NCBI GenBank assembly: GCA_025330725.1
Contig: JAIWND010000004.1
Span: 1,240,001 to 1,304,000 of the forward strand
Direction: 5' to 3'
Source: Chlamydoabsidia padenii
Lineage: Eukaryota; Mucoromycota; Mucoromycetes; Mucorales; Cunninghamellaceae
DNA: 64,000 nucleotides
Of this stretch, positions 9,189-19,694 are shown piece after piece. Position 1 is the stretch's first letter, and each line of letters starts with the position of its first letter. A program made the position numbers and the translations under genes. Below the pieces are notes generated by a model that was not told the origin of the DNA, did not search any database, and saw only the letters and a program-made list of their open reading frames with translations.

Positions 9189-10835
9189 TTATGGATCAAT
9201 AGAACTTGAACTACTACTTGCACTTGTATGGCTTATACTTGTGTGTGTACTATGAATCGAATAACGACTCTCCACGCTAACATTTTTCTCCATTTCCTTC
9301 ACCGTCTTGGCTCCCATCTTTCGTAAATAATCTTCGATTGAACGTAACCCGCCTTGTTTCGCCATATCCAGTGGAGTCGGGATCTTCTTGACTATATATG
9401 GATTGGGATTGGCACCGAGTTCACCTACTAATTCAACCACTGCTCGACCTCGTTTGTTACGAATCGCATAATGAAGTGGCGTTTCACCCTTGTCATCCAT
9501 CACGTCTGTCAATTGTCCACAATCACGTACAAGGAATGTGATCATTTGTCGTTTACCCGAAGTACATGCATAATGTAATGGGGTGGCCCCTGTTGAAGGA
9601 GAGAGAAAAAAAAAAGTCGAGTGAGTGTCACTGAAAGAAAAGAAAAAAAAGGAGGGGTAATGTTTCTTACCATGAATATCGACTTGATCTAGTAGTTTGG
9701 GGAATAGGCGTAAAAGATACATGACTACATCATAAGCATTGGCACGGATGGCTACTAGTAATGCATTTTCTTGACGAGGTCCTTTACTTGATAAAGCATT
9801 AGCATGAGCACGCTCGATTAATAAGCGGACTCCATTCATGTAACCCATTTTAGCGGCTAAAACCAGGGGGGAGATCATATTGTCGTCGTGATTTGATAGA
9901 GGCAACACGTTTGGATTAGCCCCCGCTTCAATAATACGTTGTAATGCCATGGTGTTACGAATCACAATCAATGCGTGAATTAACCCATATCCTTCTTTGA
10001 CCAATTTGATATCACCCGAGTTATTGGCCACATTCGCCTTGCCTCCCCTTTCCAAGTATTTTCTATGTATGCAAGTACAAGAACAATGAGAATCATACAC
10101 AACTCTCTTCTTTTCTCTCCTTAATACTTACTTTACTAAATCATCTACTTCTTTTTTATTGGACTTGCCTCGTGCAATTGTATTCCAAAACCCATCCCCA
10201 CAGGCAAAAGTTAATCCTTCAGAAGATAATTCATGCGGCGGAGTTTGACTTGAAACTCCGGTTTTGGTCAAACTGCATTTCCGTTCTGTGGGTTCGATCG
10301 ATGGGACAGGGGGTAAAGGTAAATCCAGAGGTGGTGGTTTGGCAGCAGGTATGAGATGATGAGATAATATAGTGTCATTTGATAAGGCGGGCGAGTATGA
10401 AGCGGACCCGGATCGTTCCATACTGGCATATGGGGACCGGCTGTTATATTGTGAAAATGAAGTGCTACATAATTCCTGATTAGATGGAGTGAATTCTTGA
10501 TATTTAGTCTTGTAGTAGTGTAATTCTTGTATGGCTTTATGACACATGGTGGATTGAGTCTGTGTTTCCTTTAATAACATGGCATATGATTGCTCCAGTT
10601 GGTTTAGAGACCGAACCAGATCATCTTGTCGCTTGGTCCATGGGAGGAGGATATTTTCCATGGCGAGATGAATAGGTCGTTTCAAATCCCGCTCTTCGAT
10701 TTTATTCACCGCCGCATAAAAGTCTTTGATCGCAGAGACATCTGATAGTATGTTAATGGATGAGGATATGGGTGACGATGAGGAAGAAAAAGTGTGTTCA
10801 TTCATATAGGGTATATATAGTGTGGGTAAATCCAT
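9189..10835 (-). CDS. ankyrin-repeat protein with helical N-terminus
   Basis: Three exons. Exon 1 starts MDLPTLYIPYMNEH at 10835 and encodes a helical region (SAIKDFYAAVNKIEERDLKR, then KRQDDLVRSLNQLEQSYAML) that may form a BAR-like or other coiled-coil module. A Ser/Pro-rich linker with a PPPLDLPLPPVP stretch follows. Exons 2 and 3 carry at least five ankyrin units, for example ATPLHYACTSGKRQMITFLV and ETPLHYAIRNKRGRAVVELV, ending in a serine-rich tail. The combination recalls ArfGAP or signalling scaffolds, but I see no GAP zinc finger, so no specific role is assigned. The intron at about 9593-9671 has no stop in frame, so its retention would add about 27 residues, rich in Phe and Ser, between two repeats. 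Confidence 0.75.
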
Positions 10836-11353
10836 CCTAATGGATATATATAAACAAACAAAAAAATAAAGAATCAAAAAAAAAAAAATGGATTTGTGCT
10901 TTTTGCCCGCGTGTATATATGTGTATGTGAACTCCTTTACCAAAGAGGAGGAGACATCACCTCCTTCATGTGGCTTGGTTATAATGGATCGTCCGAGCAA
11001 TCCATACACGTTGTTGATACATCTGCCCTGTCACACGAGATAGATACAATGACATTTAAACAAAATCGTCAGTATGTCAATTCCCAACAAAGTTTGAATC
11101 CCGATCACCAATGCATGTATATAGTATCATTGTTCAACATCCATAACCCCCCCCCCCTCGTCAGATGATATTCCCAAATATAATAAAAGTGAATGGAGAG
11201 ATATGGCAAGTTTATTAAGTTTGTGGTAAAAAAAAATCAAGGGGTGGCGGGTCTAACTAGTCCAACGATGATCGATTTTTTCATTGTTCCAAATAATAAC
11301 TACCGCCGTTCTAATCTGTACAGGTAATAGGATGAGAGAGGAGGTATCGCCAT
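10836..11353. other. intergenic region upstream of the ankyrin gene
   Basis: No gene seen. It contains a short poly(A) tract (about 10877-10888), a run of nine C residues near 11148 and T/C-rich sequence. The 5' part is probably the ankyrin promoter and the 3' part the permease terminator. Confidence 0.4.
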
Positions 11354-13534
11354 TTATGTTTCGGTCATTTCCATGCCTTGGTATCCTGATTGTTTTCTCC
11401 GTAGTCGATCCACCATACCTACCCATAAAAGAGAGTGAGTGACCTTTTGTGCTCATCCTTGGTACTACTTACTGTTCCAATAAGACACAATGGCAGATCT
11501 ATACTTGACATTGATTAACCATATCGGAATAGCAAGGAGGACAAAACCAATGGCAGACAAACTTTCATAGGGCGCCTCTAAAAATGGCGTCGTAAACAGG
11601 AAGAGGGCCACCATACAAAAGAGAATAGGAGTACCAAGCCATACCTTGAAGGGTCGTTTAAGTTCAGGTTCTTTATATCGGAATATCAACAATGAGAAGA
11701 CAGCTAAAAAGTGGAATCTATAAAAACCAGATGACAATGAGAATCAAGCTCGGAGATCGATTACACCTTCCTCCCTCCCCCCCCCTTTTTTTTTTTTTTT
11801 CTTTCTTTTCCATTACTTACAACCAAGCACACACCGAGTAGAATTTCACCAATGCACGGAAACTTCCAGTCCAAATAAAGAGAGTTGTCAATGTCAGTTG
11901 TAAAAGGACAGCCATCACCGGAGTTTGTCGTGATCCATTCAGTTTTCCAAAAAACGCTGGCAAATGACCCTGTTTTGCTGATACATAGATAATCCGTGAT
12001 CCCGTAAAAATGCTTGCATTAGCAGACTAGAGAGAGAGAGAGACAAGCCAATAAAACAAGTATGTTTTAGGTAACGTGTTTTCTGTGACCTCATAGTATT
12101 AACTTACCCCAAAGCAACTCATTGCCACACAGACGGCAAAGAGAATGCCACCAATTGGACCAAATACCTTTTTCCCAAAATCCATAGCCACTGTATTAGT
12201 ATGCATCAACACTTGAGGACGCAAGACACCAAGATAAGCTACATTGGCCAAAAGATAAGATAAGATCACAAGAGGTATACCAAAGTAAATCACACGAGGT
12301 AGATCACGATGAGGATCTTTCATTTCACCCGCCACAACATTTAAACTATTCCATCCATCGTAAGCCCATAAACCTAAAAAAAAAAAAAGGAGGGGGAGGG
12401 GTTAAAAGGAGCCAATGAGAGAATTGGTTGACATACCTGAATAGAATGCCATGGTGTATTGTCCAAAGTTAACCTTGTCCAAACCACCAAAGAGAGGTTC
12501 TTCTTGAAATGTATTTCCAGCCATTGTACCTTTTGCCAACATTACCACTCCAGTCACAGAGATAATCACTGCTGTCAAGATCTTGAGTACTGTCAGGATA
12601 TCTTGGACACGAATCCCCGCCCGTGTAGAGATGGCATTCAACAGACTGAGTAAAACCAAGGCACCAAAAGCTACTAATTTGGGTAAAAAGTCAGGGATCA
12701 CCGAGTCAGCTATTTCCACCGCCGCATTTGAATCATGAGGCACCTTGAAGAAGTAAGAATGATAGATGATTCGAGAGATATATTCACCAAGCACAATACA
12801 AATGATCGCTACACTACCAGGCTAATAAAAGAGAGAGAGAGAGAGAGAGATCCAAGTTAAATGGGAGGGGAGGTGTTATCAGTGTGTGTGTATTTTACCT
12901 TTTGGACTGTGATCGTGACGAATTCAAATACAAATGCCACCATACTACCATAAGCACGACCTAGATAGAGAATTTCACCACCATTTTCAGTGAAGATAGT
13001 ACCAAGCTCAGCATAACATAATGCCCCAGAGAGAGCTAATAATCCAGCCACCAACCAAATCATTAAAGCCGTACCTGGCGCCCCAGTTGCTTCAAGAACA
13101 GCACCTGACTTGGAGGAATGTGAGTGAGTAATTTTTTTTTTTTTTTTTTTTTTTTCTATTTTGAACTTACCTGGAGAGCTAAATAGACCACTTCCTATCA
13201 TAGATCCTATCACCAATCCAAGACCATTGATGAAGGATACTTTTCTTTGTAATTCGGGAGCACGGGCTTGAGTTTGTGTCAGTGGTATCATTGGTATCGT
13301 TTCAAAGGAGAATACAGAGGTGGTTGATCGATTAGGGTGTCTTGCTGATGGTAAGAGGGTTTGTTCATCTTGTTGATCGGATAATAAGGAGAGTGCATCA
13401 TCGTCATCTTCATCATCTGGTGTAGTCCGTCTGTGCTGATCCATACTGGATCTACTAAAGATGGAATCATCATCGTCTAGTTCAAAAGCTGATTCCAGCT
13501 CACTTTTGTCATAATGATAGTTATATGAGGTCAT
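11354..13534 (-). CDS. amino-acid permease, LAT/MUP1-like (APC superfamily)
   Basis: A plasma-membrane amino-acid transporter of the L-type (SLC7 light-chain, yeast Mup1) group. The N-terminal 90 residues are acidic and cytosolic (SELESAFELDDDDSIFSR). The first helix carries GLVIGSMIGSGLFSSPG, the unwound GSGIF-type substrate site. Then come GALCYAELGTIFTENGGE (helix 3), an LGEY segment, AYDGWNSLNVVAGEMKDPHR (the family's YDGWN and E-x-x-P signature) and SRIIYVSAKQGHLP. About twelve helices are present in total. There are seven or so introns, one with sense-strand poly(A) at its donor (about 13132-13155). The last exon is best spliced to give SMVDRLRRKQSGYQGMEMTE and a TAA at 11354; a longer reading to 11253 uses a different phase and looks less likely. 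Confidence 0.88.
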
Positions 13535-14023
13535 AATAAAAAAAGGGGGGGCTGTATATGTATAGAGGGAAAGTTAGAAAGACATGAAAGAAAAAGAAAA
13601 TGGGGGCCAATCAGCATTCTTAAAAGGTAAAAATAAATGCGGGAATTGAATAAAGCGGAAATTGAAAATCATCACATCAAATCTGTAGTTGCTTTTGGAA
13701 CTTTTTTAGTTTCTTCCTCTTCTTACTTATCCTTTCTAAAGGTAAGAACAAGTAACCACTATATAGAATACACAGACAGATACAGACGATCGACAAAGGA
13801 TGGTGAACGGAAAAAACTATTAAAAAAGAATGGATGGGTGGATGGATGGATGGATACTCGGATGGATAGAAAACTGGAGGGCGGATCGATCGACATACTT
13901 TGCAGGACGACTTTATAATTCAACATCAACCCAACACTGTTTTTTTTACCTATTCTGTTTTACCATCCTTTGTCACATCCCACACCTTGAAAATAAACTA
14001 ATTCTATTTATAATTAGTTCGAT
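13535..14023. promoter_or_regulatory. divergent promoter region, permease / RPL32
   Basis: A 489-bp interval between two divergently transcribed genes. A variant of the recurrent element, CGGGAATTGAA, lies at 13640-13650, 106 bp upstream of the permease ATG, and a second GCGGAAATTGAAAA follows it. A GGAT/GGATGGAT microsatellite is at about 13831-13865. The open frames in it look like chance. Confidence 0.45.
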
Positions 14024-14505
14024 ATGGTCACTCCTGCCGTCAAGCACACTATCGTGAAGAAGCGTACTGCTACCTTCAAGCGTCATCAATCCAACCGCTT
14101 CATGCGTGTCGGTGTAAGTAAAAGAATTCCTCCACCACCATCATAACCACTTTTACCAAATGAACCAAGTCACTGATCAGTCATTCTTGATTTATATAGG
14201 AATCCTGGAGAAAGCCCAAGGGTATTGACAGTTGTGTCCGTCGTCGATTCAAGGGTCAAGCTCCTATGCCCAAGATCGGTTATGGTTCCGCCAAGAAGAC
14301 TCGCCACATGTTGCCCAACGGTTTCCGTAAATTCACTGTCTCCAATGTCCGTGAACTCGACTTGTTGTTGATGCACAACCGCTCTTATGCTGCTGAAATC
14401 GCCCACAACATCTCTTCCAAGAACCGTGTCACCATCCTCGAACGTGCTGCTCAACTCAACGTCAAGGTTATCAACGCTGGTGCTCGTCTCCGATCTCAAG
14501 AATAA
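14024..14505 (+). CDS. RPL32: 60S ribosomal protein eL32
   Basis: Two exons (14024-14113 and 14200-14505) encode 131 residues, the normal length. The protein is conserved throughout: [20 protein letters not shown], then [37 protein letters not shown] and a tail ending [11 protein letters not shown] and ARLRSQE. Codon use is restricted (many CGT, AAG, CTC, GTC), as expected of a highly expressed gene and unlike most neighbours. The intron begins GTAAGT and ends TATATAG. Confidence 0.97.
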
Positions 14506-14770
14506 ACAGTGGGCATTAGATAGTACCCCCCCCTCTTTTTTGGGTGGATTGTCAAATTCTCTTTTAATATTATAGTATTGTGGTTGATTATGATTGGAAA
14601 TAAATAAAAGATGGATTGTATAAACCCTATTATATGTCTCTGGTCTGTTTGTGTTTTGGTGGGGGGTTGATGTCAAGGATGACAAGTGTTGGGAATTGTG
14701 TAGGGTAGGAAGTTGTCTATCATGCATGATTTGTCAAAAAAAAAAAAAAAACCCTCCCCCATACGTACAA

Positions 14771-15047
14771 TCATGGGATGTAGTGTTGTTGTTGGGAAGA
14801 TACCATGGAAGTATGATGATCAGTCGATCGGGGCCACATCCATTCCATACTTCGAGGGCTGATTTTTTCTTTTGGAGCAAAATGGGTCAACTGGGCAATA
14901 TAGTCACGCAGATCATGAATACAAACCATAATAAAATATAATATGGTAAATACAATTCCCACAGAGACGTATAACAATGCTGCTATAAACCCCAAGCTCC
15001 AATCCAGAAAAGCATACACCCAAACGCCCGTACTAATATACAAGATC

Positions 15048-15088
<41 letters not shown>

Positions 15089-15960
15089 CGGTCTTTAAAA
15101 ACGAATGTACAAAACTCCGTTATTCATGCAAAACTTACGTGTAATGAACAAGAAAAGTAAGACACATATAAATGATCACATTGATGATAATCAAGATAAT
15201 CATGTTGGTATATACTTTCATTCGACTAAATATCACTTCAATGAGCATGATGCCTAAAGAAACCCCATGGACAGATACATTGACCCACATTGATTTGGCC
15301 GAGGATTCGCCTCCTTTTGAATTCAATACTCCCCAATACACAATGGGTGTTACCTTTTCCATTGGGGAAAAAAAAGAATAAATGTCACTTGTTTTCAATC
15401 TAGGAAAGAAACACTTACAATACTATTTGATTGAAGAAAATAACGAATGAGATGTTTTTTCAAATCCCGCCCTTTTCTTTGTCCGAAATGTCTTTCACTT
15501 ACTTGAAGGTGATAACAGTATGATATAAATAGACAAAAAGATAATTCACTGTTGTGGGCTGTTTGAAAAACGAATCCAGATTACCTGACCAAACATATCT
15601 CACATGATGATAGACGATAGTCTAACAAGACAAAAAAAAAAAAAAAAAAAAAAGTGAGCTCACATTTCAATTCCCGCCGCATGAATTTACCACAAGATAG
15701 GCATGTAGACCGACAAATGTAAGATGGGTAAAGTAACCGAAATAAGTATTAAAATCATGATTGATGGCGGACTGGGCAATACTAGCATACATGGTGGCAG
15801 TAGAGTAAAGCATGGTGATGATCCGAATGGCCAAAAGTAGTCGAGTGGGTAGCCAGTATGAGGTGACCGCTCGTTCGGGTACAAACTGATCAAACCCAAA
15901 CCATCGAATCCATGCCCAATTGGATCGATTCAAGGGTTGATCCTGATATTCTCTTATCAT
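14771..15960 (-). CDS. FAR-17a/AIG1-family membrane protein
   Basis: Human AIG1 and ADTRP are multi-span membrane threonine hydrolases that cleave fatty-acid esters of hydroxy fatty acids. The exon chain gives about six hydrophobic helices. Exon 1 (from MIREYQDQPLNR at 15960) ends YFGYFTHLTFVGLHAYLV, where the FTHLT threonine is the likely nucleophile position. Later blocks are SMWVNVSVHGVSLGIMLIEV (compare NHVMHTF..LIEM in human AIG1, catalytic His) and TGVWVYAFLDWSLGFIAAL (compare TGMWVYPFLE). The C-terminal tail reads RDYIAQLTHFAPKEK and ends at 14771. Two introns contain copies of the CGGGATTTGAA-type element and two contain long sense-strand poly(T) before the acceptor. Enzyme activity is inferred from family only. 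Confidence 0.78.
15049..15086 (+). repeat. intronic homopolymer (sense-strand poly(T)) in the AIG1-family gene
   Basis: About 38 A residues on the plus strand, hence poly(T) on the sense strand of the minus-strand gene, just upstream of the acceptor before the VWVYAFLD exon. Confidence 0.85.
15459..15469 (-). promoter_or_regulatory. CGGGATTTGAA element inside an AIG1-family intron
   Basis: Exact 11-mer (extended GGGCGGGATTTGAAAAAA) on the sense strand within an intron. A variant CGGGAATTGAA lies in intron 1 at 15666-15676. These are the clearest copies not at a promoter, unless transcription also starts within the gene. Confidence 0.4.
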
Positions 15961-16268
15961 ACTACCAATGAAACGTGAAGAGTTGAAACAATAAAAGTGG
16001 AAATGAGCAACATGTTGAAAATCCTAACATGTTGAGAGAGTGACAAGACAAAAAAAAAAAAGAAGACGAGGAGAGTAACTGGTCAATAACAAACAAACCA
16101 AATACACAAACAAAAGATAAAAAATAATGAGAGGTTTTTTATTTTTTATTTCATAAAAAAAGAAAGATCAATGCCAAATGGACTGATGAAGTATAAATAT
16201 GATTATGATGTTTATTAAAAAAAAAGGGGGGGGAGCTATGACTAGATTTAAACAAAATGATTCTATTC
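15961..16268. other. short intergenic region
   Basis: No gene seen. It is A-rich, with poly(A) and a run of G near 16220-16233, between two minus-strand genes. Confidence 0.4.
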
Positions 16269-19055
16269 CTAGGGTCGCCGGCTTCGTTTTCGATTCTTTG
16301 TACGCGGACTTCGGTTAAAGGGAGTGGAAGATGCAGAGCTCCCACCACTACTAGAGCTAGACCCGAGCTTGATATCCAAATCCACCACCAGGCAATCGGG
16401 TTGTTCTTGTGACACCTTGAGCATATTTCCTTTTGCGCAACCTTCACAGCCTTCTACACCCTCGATTACCCATCCATGGCTATTGTTGTTGTTCAAATCC
16501 GGAGAGCAAATGGAGGTGCCCAGCATCACTCCGACAAAGAGTAACCAGATCACTAGTATGTTTTGAATGAGAGTAGGCCATACACCGCCATAAAAGGAGG
16601 CCAATGCGAGCATTTCGGATGTTCGCCATAACCAGTATACCACCTCGACACCTCTAAACCATGGAGACTCGAAGAAGGCTCGGCGGTGACTCTTGTTGAC
16701 TTGACACACCAATGCGTTCGAGGGGATCGAGTGGGCAACAAAGAGAATAAAGAATACCCCCACGTCCAAACACACCTGTTCGGCCGCATACATCCATGTG
16801 TCTGCGATTGGTACCCATTCTTGACCAAACACCATGCCGTAGAGATAAAAGGTGCCAAACCGGTCTGCAGGTGTTTCACCAGATGGAATGAATTCAGCAC
16901 GGAACCAGGGAAGTGTCACCAGAGCCAACAAGAAGCAAAATGTGCCGTACCAGACTGAGGGTTGGGTCGAGGGTAGTTGTAAGCATCGTAAAGCGCCGAC
17001 TAGAATCGATCGCTGAATTGAGCGGAATCCTCCGACGACCCCACGTTGATCAATGCTATGGATTCGCGCCAAGAGTCGCTGACTGACTTGTCGATCGGAA
17101 TAAAATCTTGAAGTGAGTAGAAGAGTGAGCATCGTGACAATCGATAGTAAGGTAATACATTGAAGCTACAAAAGGAAAAGTGTTAGTCTGTGCTCCCATT
17201 TTTTTTTTTCATATACTTTACCAAAGTAGACAAATGTGTTGATATGATCCATTCACCTGCACCACCACCAATCTTTGTACGCCGAGAATCAGTTCGGAAC
17301 ACCACCCTTGATTCACCCACTTGGCCATCCGCCGTCTTTACTTGAATAGATAAGATATGAGCACCAGCTCGATAAGCAGCAGGTTGCCAAGGCACCGTCC
17401 ACAGAGGTTGTTTTTCATTACCAACAAACCGAGGAATAGTAGTTGTGTTATCGTTATCCAGTTTATCATATACCACAGGTTTGCCATCCACCAAGATTTC
17501 AAATGATAGTTGCTCGGGAGATGCATCAGTAAACACCAAGAACCGGATATGTGTACTTGATTGGATTCGATGAAGAGGTTCCTTGTTGTTGATAGCAAAC
17601 CGAGAATCTTTGGGATTGGTGATGAGAATAACAGGAGCCATAGGTAGTTTATCGGGCCATTCCACTTTATCATCAGATGATAAGGGAATCAAAGAGGAGG
17701 ATTGAGTGGAGGGAGCCGATGGTAGTTTTGCATCAACAAAAGAGATAAGATCATTGTCTACAGCCACAATACGATACATGCCATGGTCTTTCATATCACC
17801 GAGTTCCAATTCCAGTGTTTTTGTCGCAGGATCATAAGATTGTAATACATCCCCTAAACCTAAAAAGAGAGAGGTTAAAGCATTTTCAGTCACTGAACAC
17901 CCAACCCGATTCTTACCAGCAATCAATCGATGAAGGTGACCACAAAAGTAAACACTGTAATATTTTGCCAAATCCCTGAATGTATGTCCTTGTTTCGAAA
18001 CACCAAATACCATAGTGGTTGTCGGATAATGGGAAAACTTGTTTTTTAAAAATAAAAATAGAAAAGTTTTGAAACATGTTAGTTATTTTCATTTGTTGTT
18101 GTTTTCCATCCACTTACCACAAATGTATGATTGGCAGGTTTAAGTAATGCATTGGCCAACCGATCCATCGTATTTGATGTCAAATAACCAAAAAAGTTGA
18201 AGGGTCTTGAAGGTCCTCTTTTTGGACTATCAAAATAAAAGTGAGTTAAACATATTCCCCCCCCCCCTATTACAACAACCTACTTACCAAGCATCAATAG
18301 CCACGAATTGATATTCACCATAAGAAGGAGAATGTTGCCAAGTATAAATGCCTTTTCCATGGGCCACCCGGTCGGCGCTTTGACCATAAGTTCGATAAAG
18401 ATTCACTTTGGATTGCCAGGAAGGGAGATCAAAACAATCATGATTACCACGCATGTCGTACCAAGTAGTATTTGTCCATGGTTGTTGTTCAATAGCCATC
18501 TTGTATGTTTTCCATTCTTCAAGGTATTGTTGAGAAGTGATACGTCGATAATCTTTGGCATCTGTCAAATCACCAGTAACCACCACAAATTCAGGTCTAA
18601 TTAAGAGTAGAGTTAGATGGAAAAAAGTAAGAGGGAAAAAAAAAAATTTACCTGAGGATGGGAAGCACCGATTGGATGAATTGAAGAAAGTGTAGAGTAT
18701 GACCCTTGGCACGATATTTAGAGATATGAAGATCGGATATCTATAAAAAAAAAGAGTGTGTGAGTGTGTGTAAGGGAATTTTTGATCTATTTGTAAACAA
18801 AAGAACGACGTTCCGTTTTACCTGAGTAAAGTAAAAGAGTCCATCAGGTTGATCGTTCAAAGTACCAGAAGAATTGTCCATACGCGATAAAGGCATTCGT
18901 TGTTCCGAATCCATCTTGTTATGTCGAAAAGGATGCCAACCACCAAGTTTAGTCGATCGTAGTTCTCTTGTAGAAGACCAATATAAATGACAAGCACGAA
19001 GAGAGCATAAGAAGGTAAGGACGAGACAGGTCCATGCTATTATCCTTTGTTTCAT
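16269..19055 (-). CDS. TMEM62-like metallophosphoesterase with membrane spans
   Basis: A membrane-anchored calcineurin-type phosphoesterase resembling TMEM62. An N-terminal signal-anchor (IIAWTCLVLTFLCSLRACHL) leads into the five metal-binding motifs in order: ISDLHIS, GDLTDAKD, MRGNHDCF, FSHYPTTT and FCGHLHRL. An Ig-like beta domain follows (VLITNPKDSRFAINNKEPLH, then LSIQVKTADGQVGESRVVF). The C-terminal third has about six hydrophobic helices (for example WYGTFCFLLALVTLPWF) and a serine-rich tail ending TKNRKRSRRP. There are about six introns. The substrate of TMEM62 proteins is not known. All catalytic residues appear present, so an active enzyme facing the lumen or outside is inferred. 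Confidence 0.87.
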
Positions 19056-19694
19056 GTTAAGATGAGAGAGAAGGGGAAAGAAGTAGTAATTGTTAGATAA
19101 AGAAGGAGAAGAAGAGAGAGAGGAATGTCAGAATGAGGATATATATATTCATTCAAAACAAAACAGAGGAAACTTTCTTGTTATCAACTTGTTTCAGCTT
19201 GACCATTTTTCCACGTGCCGTTCAGTGGGTTCCTTTGTGCTAAAAAAGAAAAGGAGGGGGAGGCTTTGTTAGTATATACACAATTTTTGTTGTTAGTTGT
19301 TTTGTTGTTATTCTTTTTTTACTTTTTTTACCTTTATTTCATCATTGATTCGTTGACATTAATTATGTTGTATCTACAATTAAGAGAGAGAGAAATGGAA
19401 GGGGAACCCAGAGACTAAATTCATTTATGTCGGGATTTGAACTGTGTAAAATATGCAGATGCCTAAAACGGTAGACCCGATCAGTAATGGATGAGACAAA
19501 GTACTGTTTTTATTATGTTGATAAAAAAATAAAGTATGTAAAAAAAAACAGGTAGATAGAGAAGGATAAAAAGGGGGGTTGGTGATACATTGTTTCAATC
19601 ATACAAAAAAAAAAAGAGAGAGTCAATAACAGTAGATAAAACAAGAGGGTGAAGGGGGAGTAAAAAAGTAAAAATCTAAATGCTAGGTATCAAA
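19056..19694. other. intergenic region with an isolated element
   Basis: A 639-bp interval between two minus-strand genes. It contains GA-rich leader sequence of the TMEM62-like gene, CT-rich tracts, and an exact CGGGATTTGAA at 19431-19441, about 375 bp from the nearest start codon. No gene seen. Confidence 0.45.
19431..19441 (+). promoter_or_regulatory. CGGGATTTGAA element, distal
   Basis: Exact 11-mer in the interval upstream of the TMEM62-like gene. It is farther from a start codon than most other copies. Confidence 0.4.

Noticed and set aside
11253..11456. Longer C-terminus for the permease, ending at 11253
   Set aside because: The splice that gives a TAA at 11354 uses a clean GGGTAG acceptor and yields a sensible short tail. 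The longer frame adds unrelated residues.
13637..13918. 93-codon plus-strand frame in the permease/RPL32 interval
   Set aside because: It lies across the promoter elements and a GGAT microsatellite, and its sequence has no recognisable feature.
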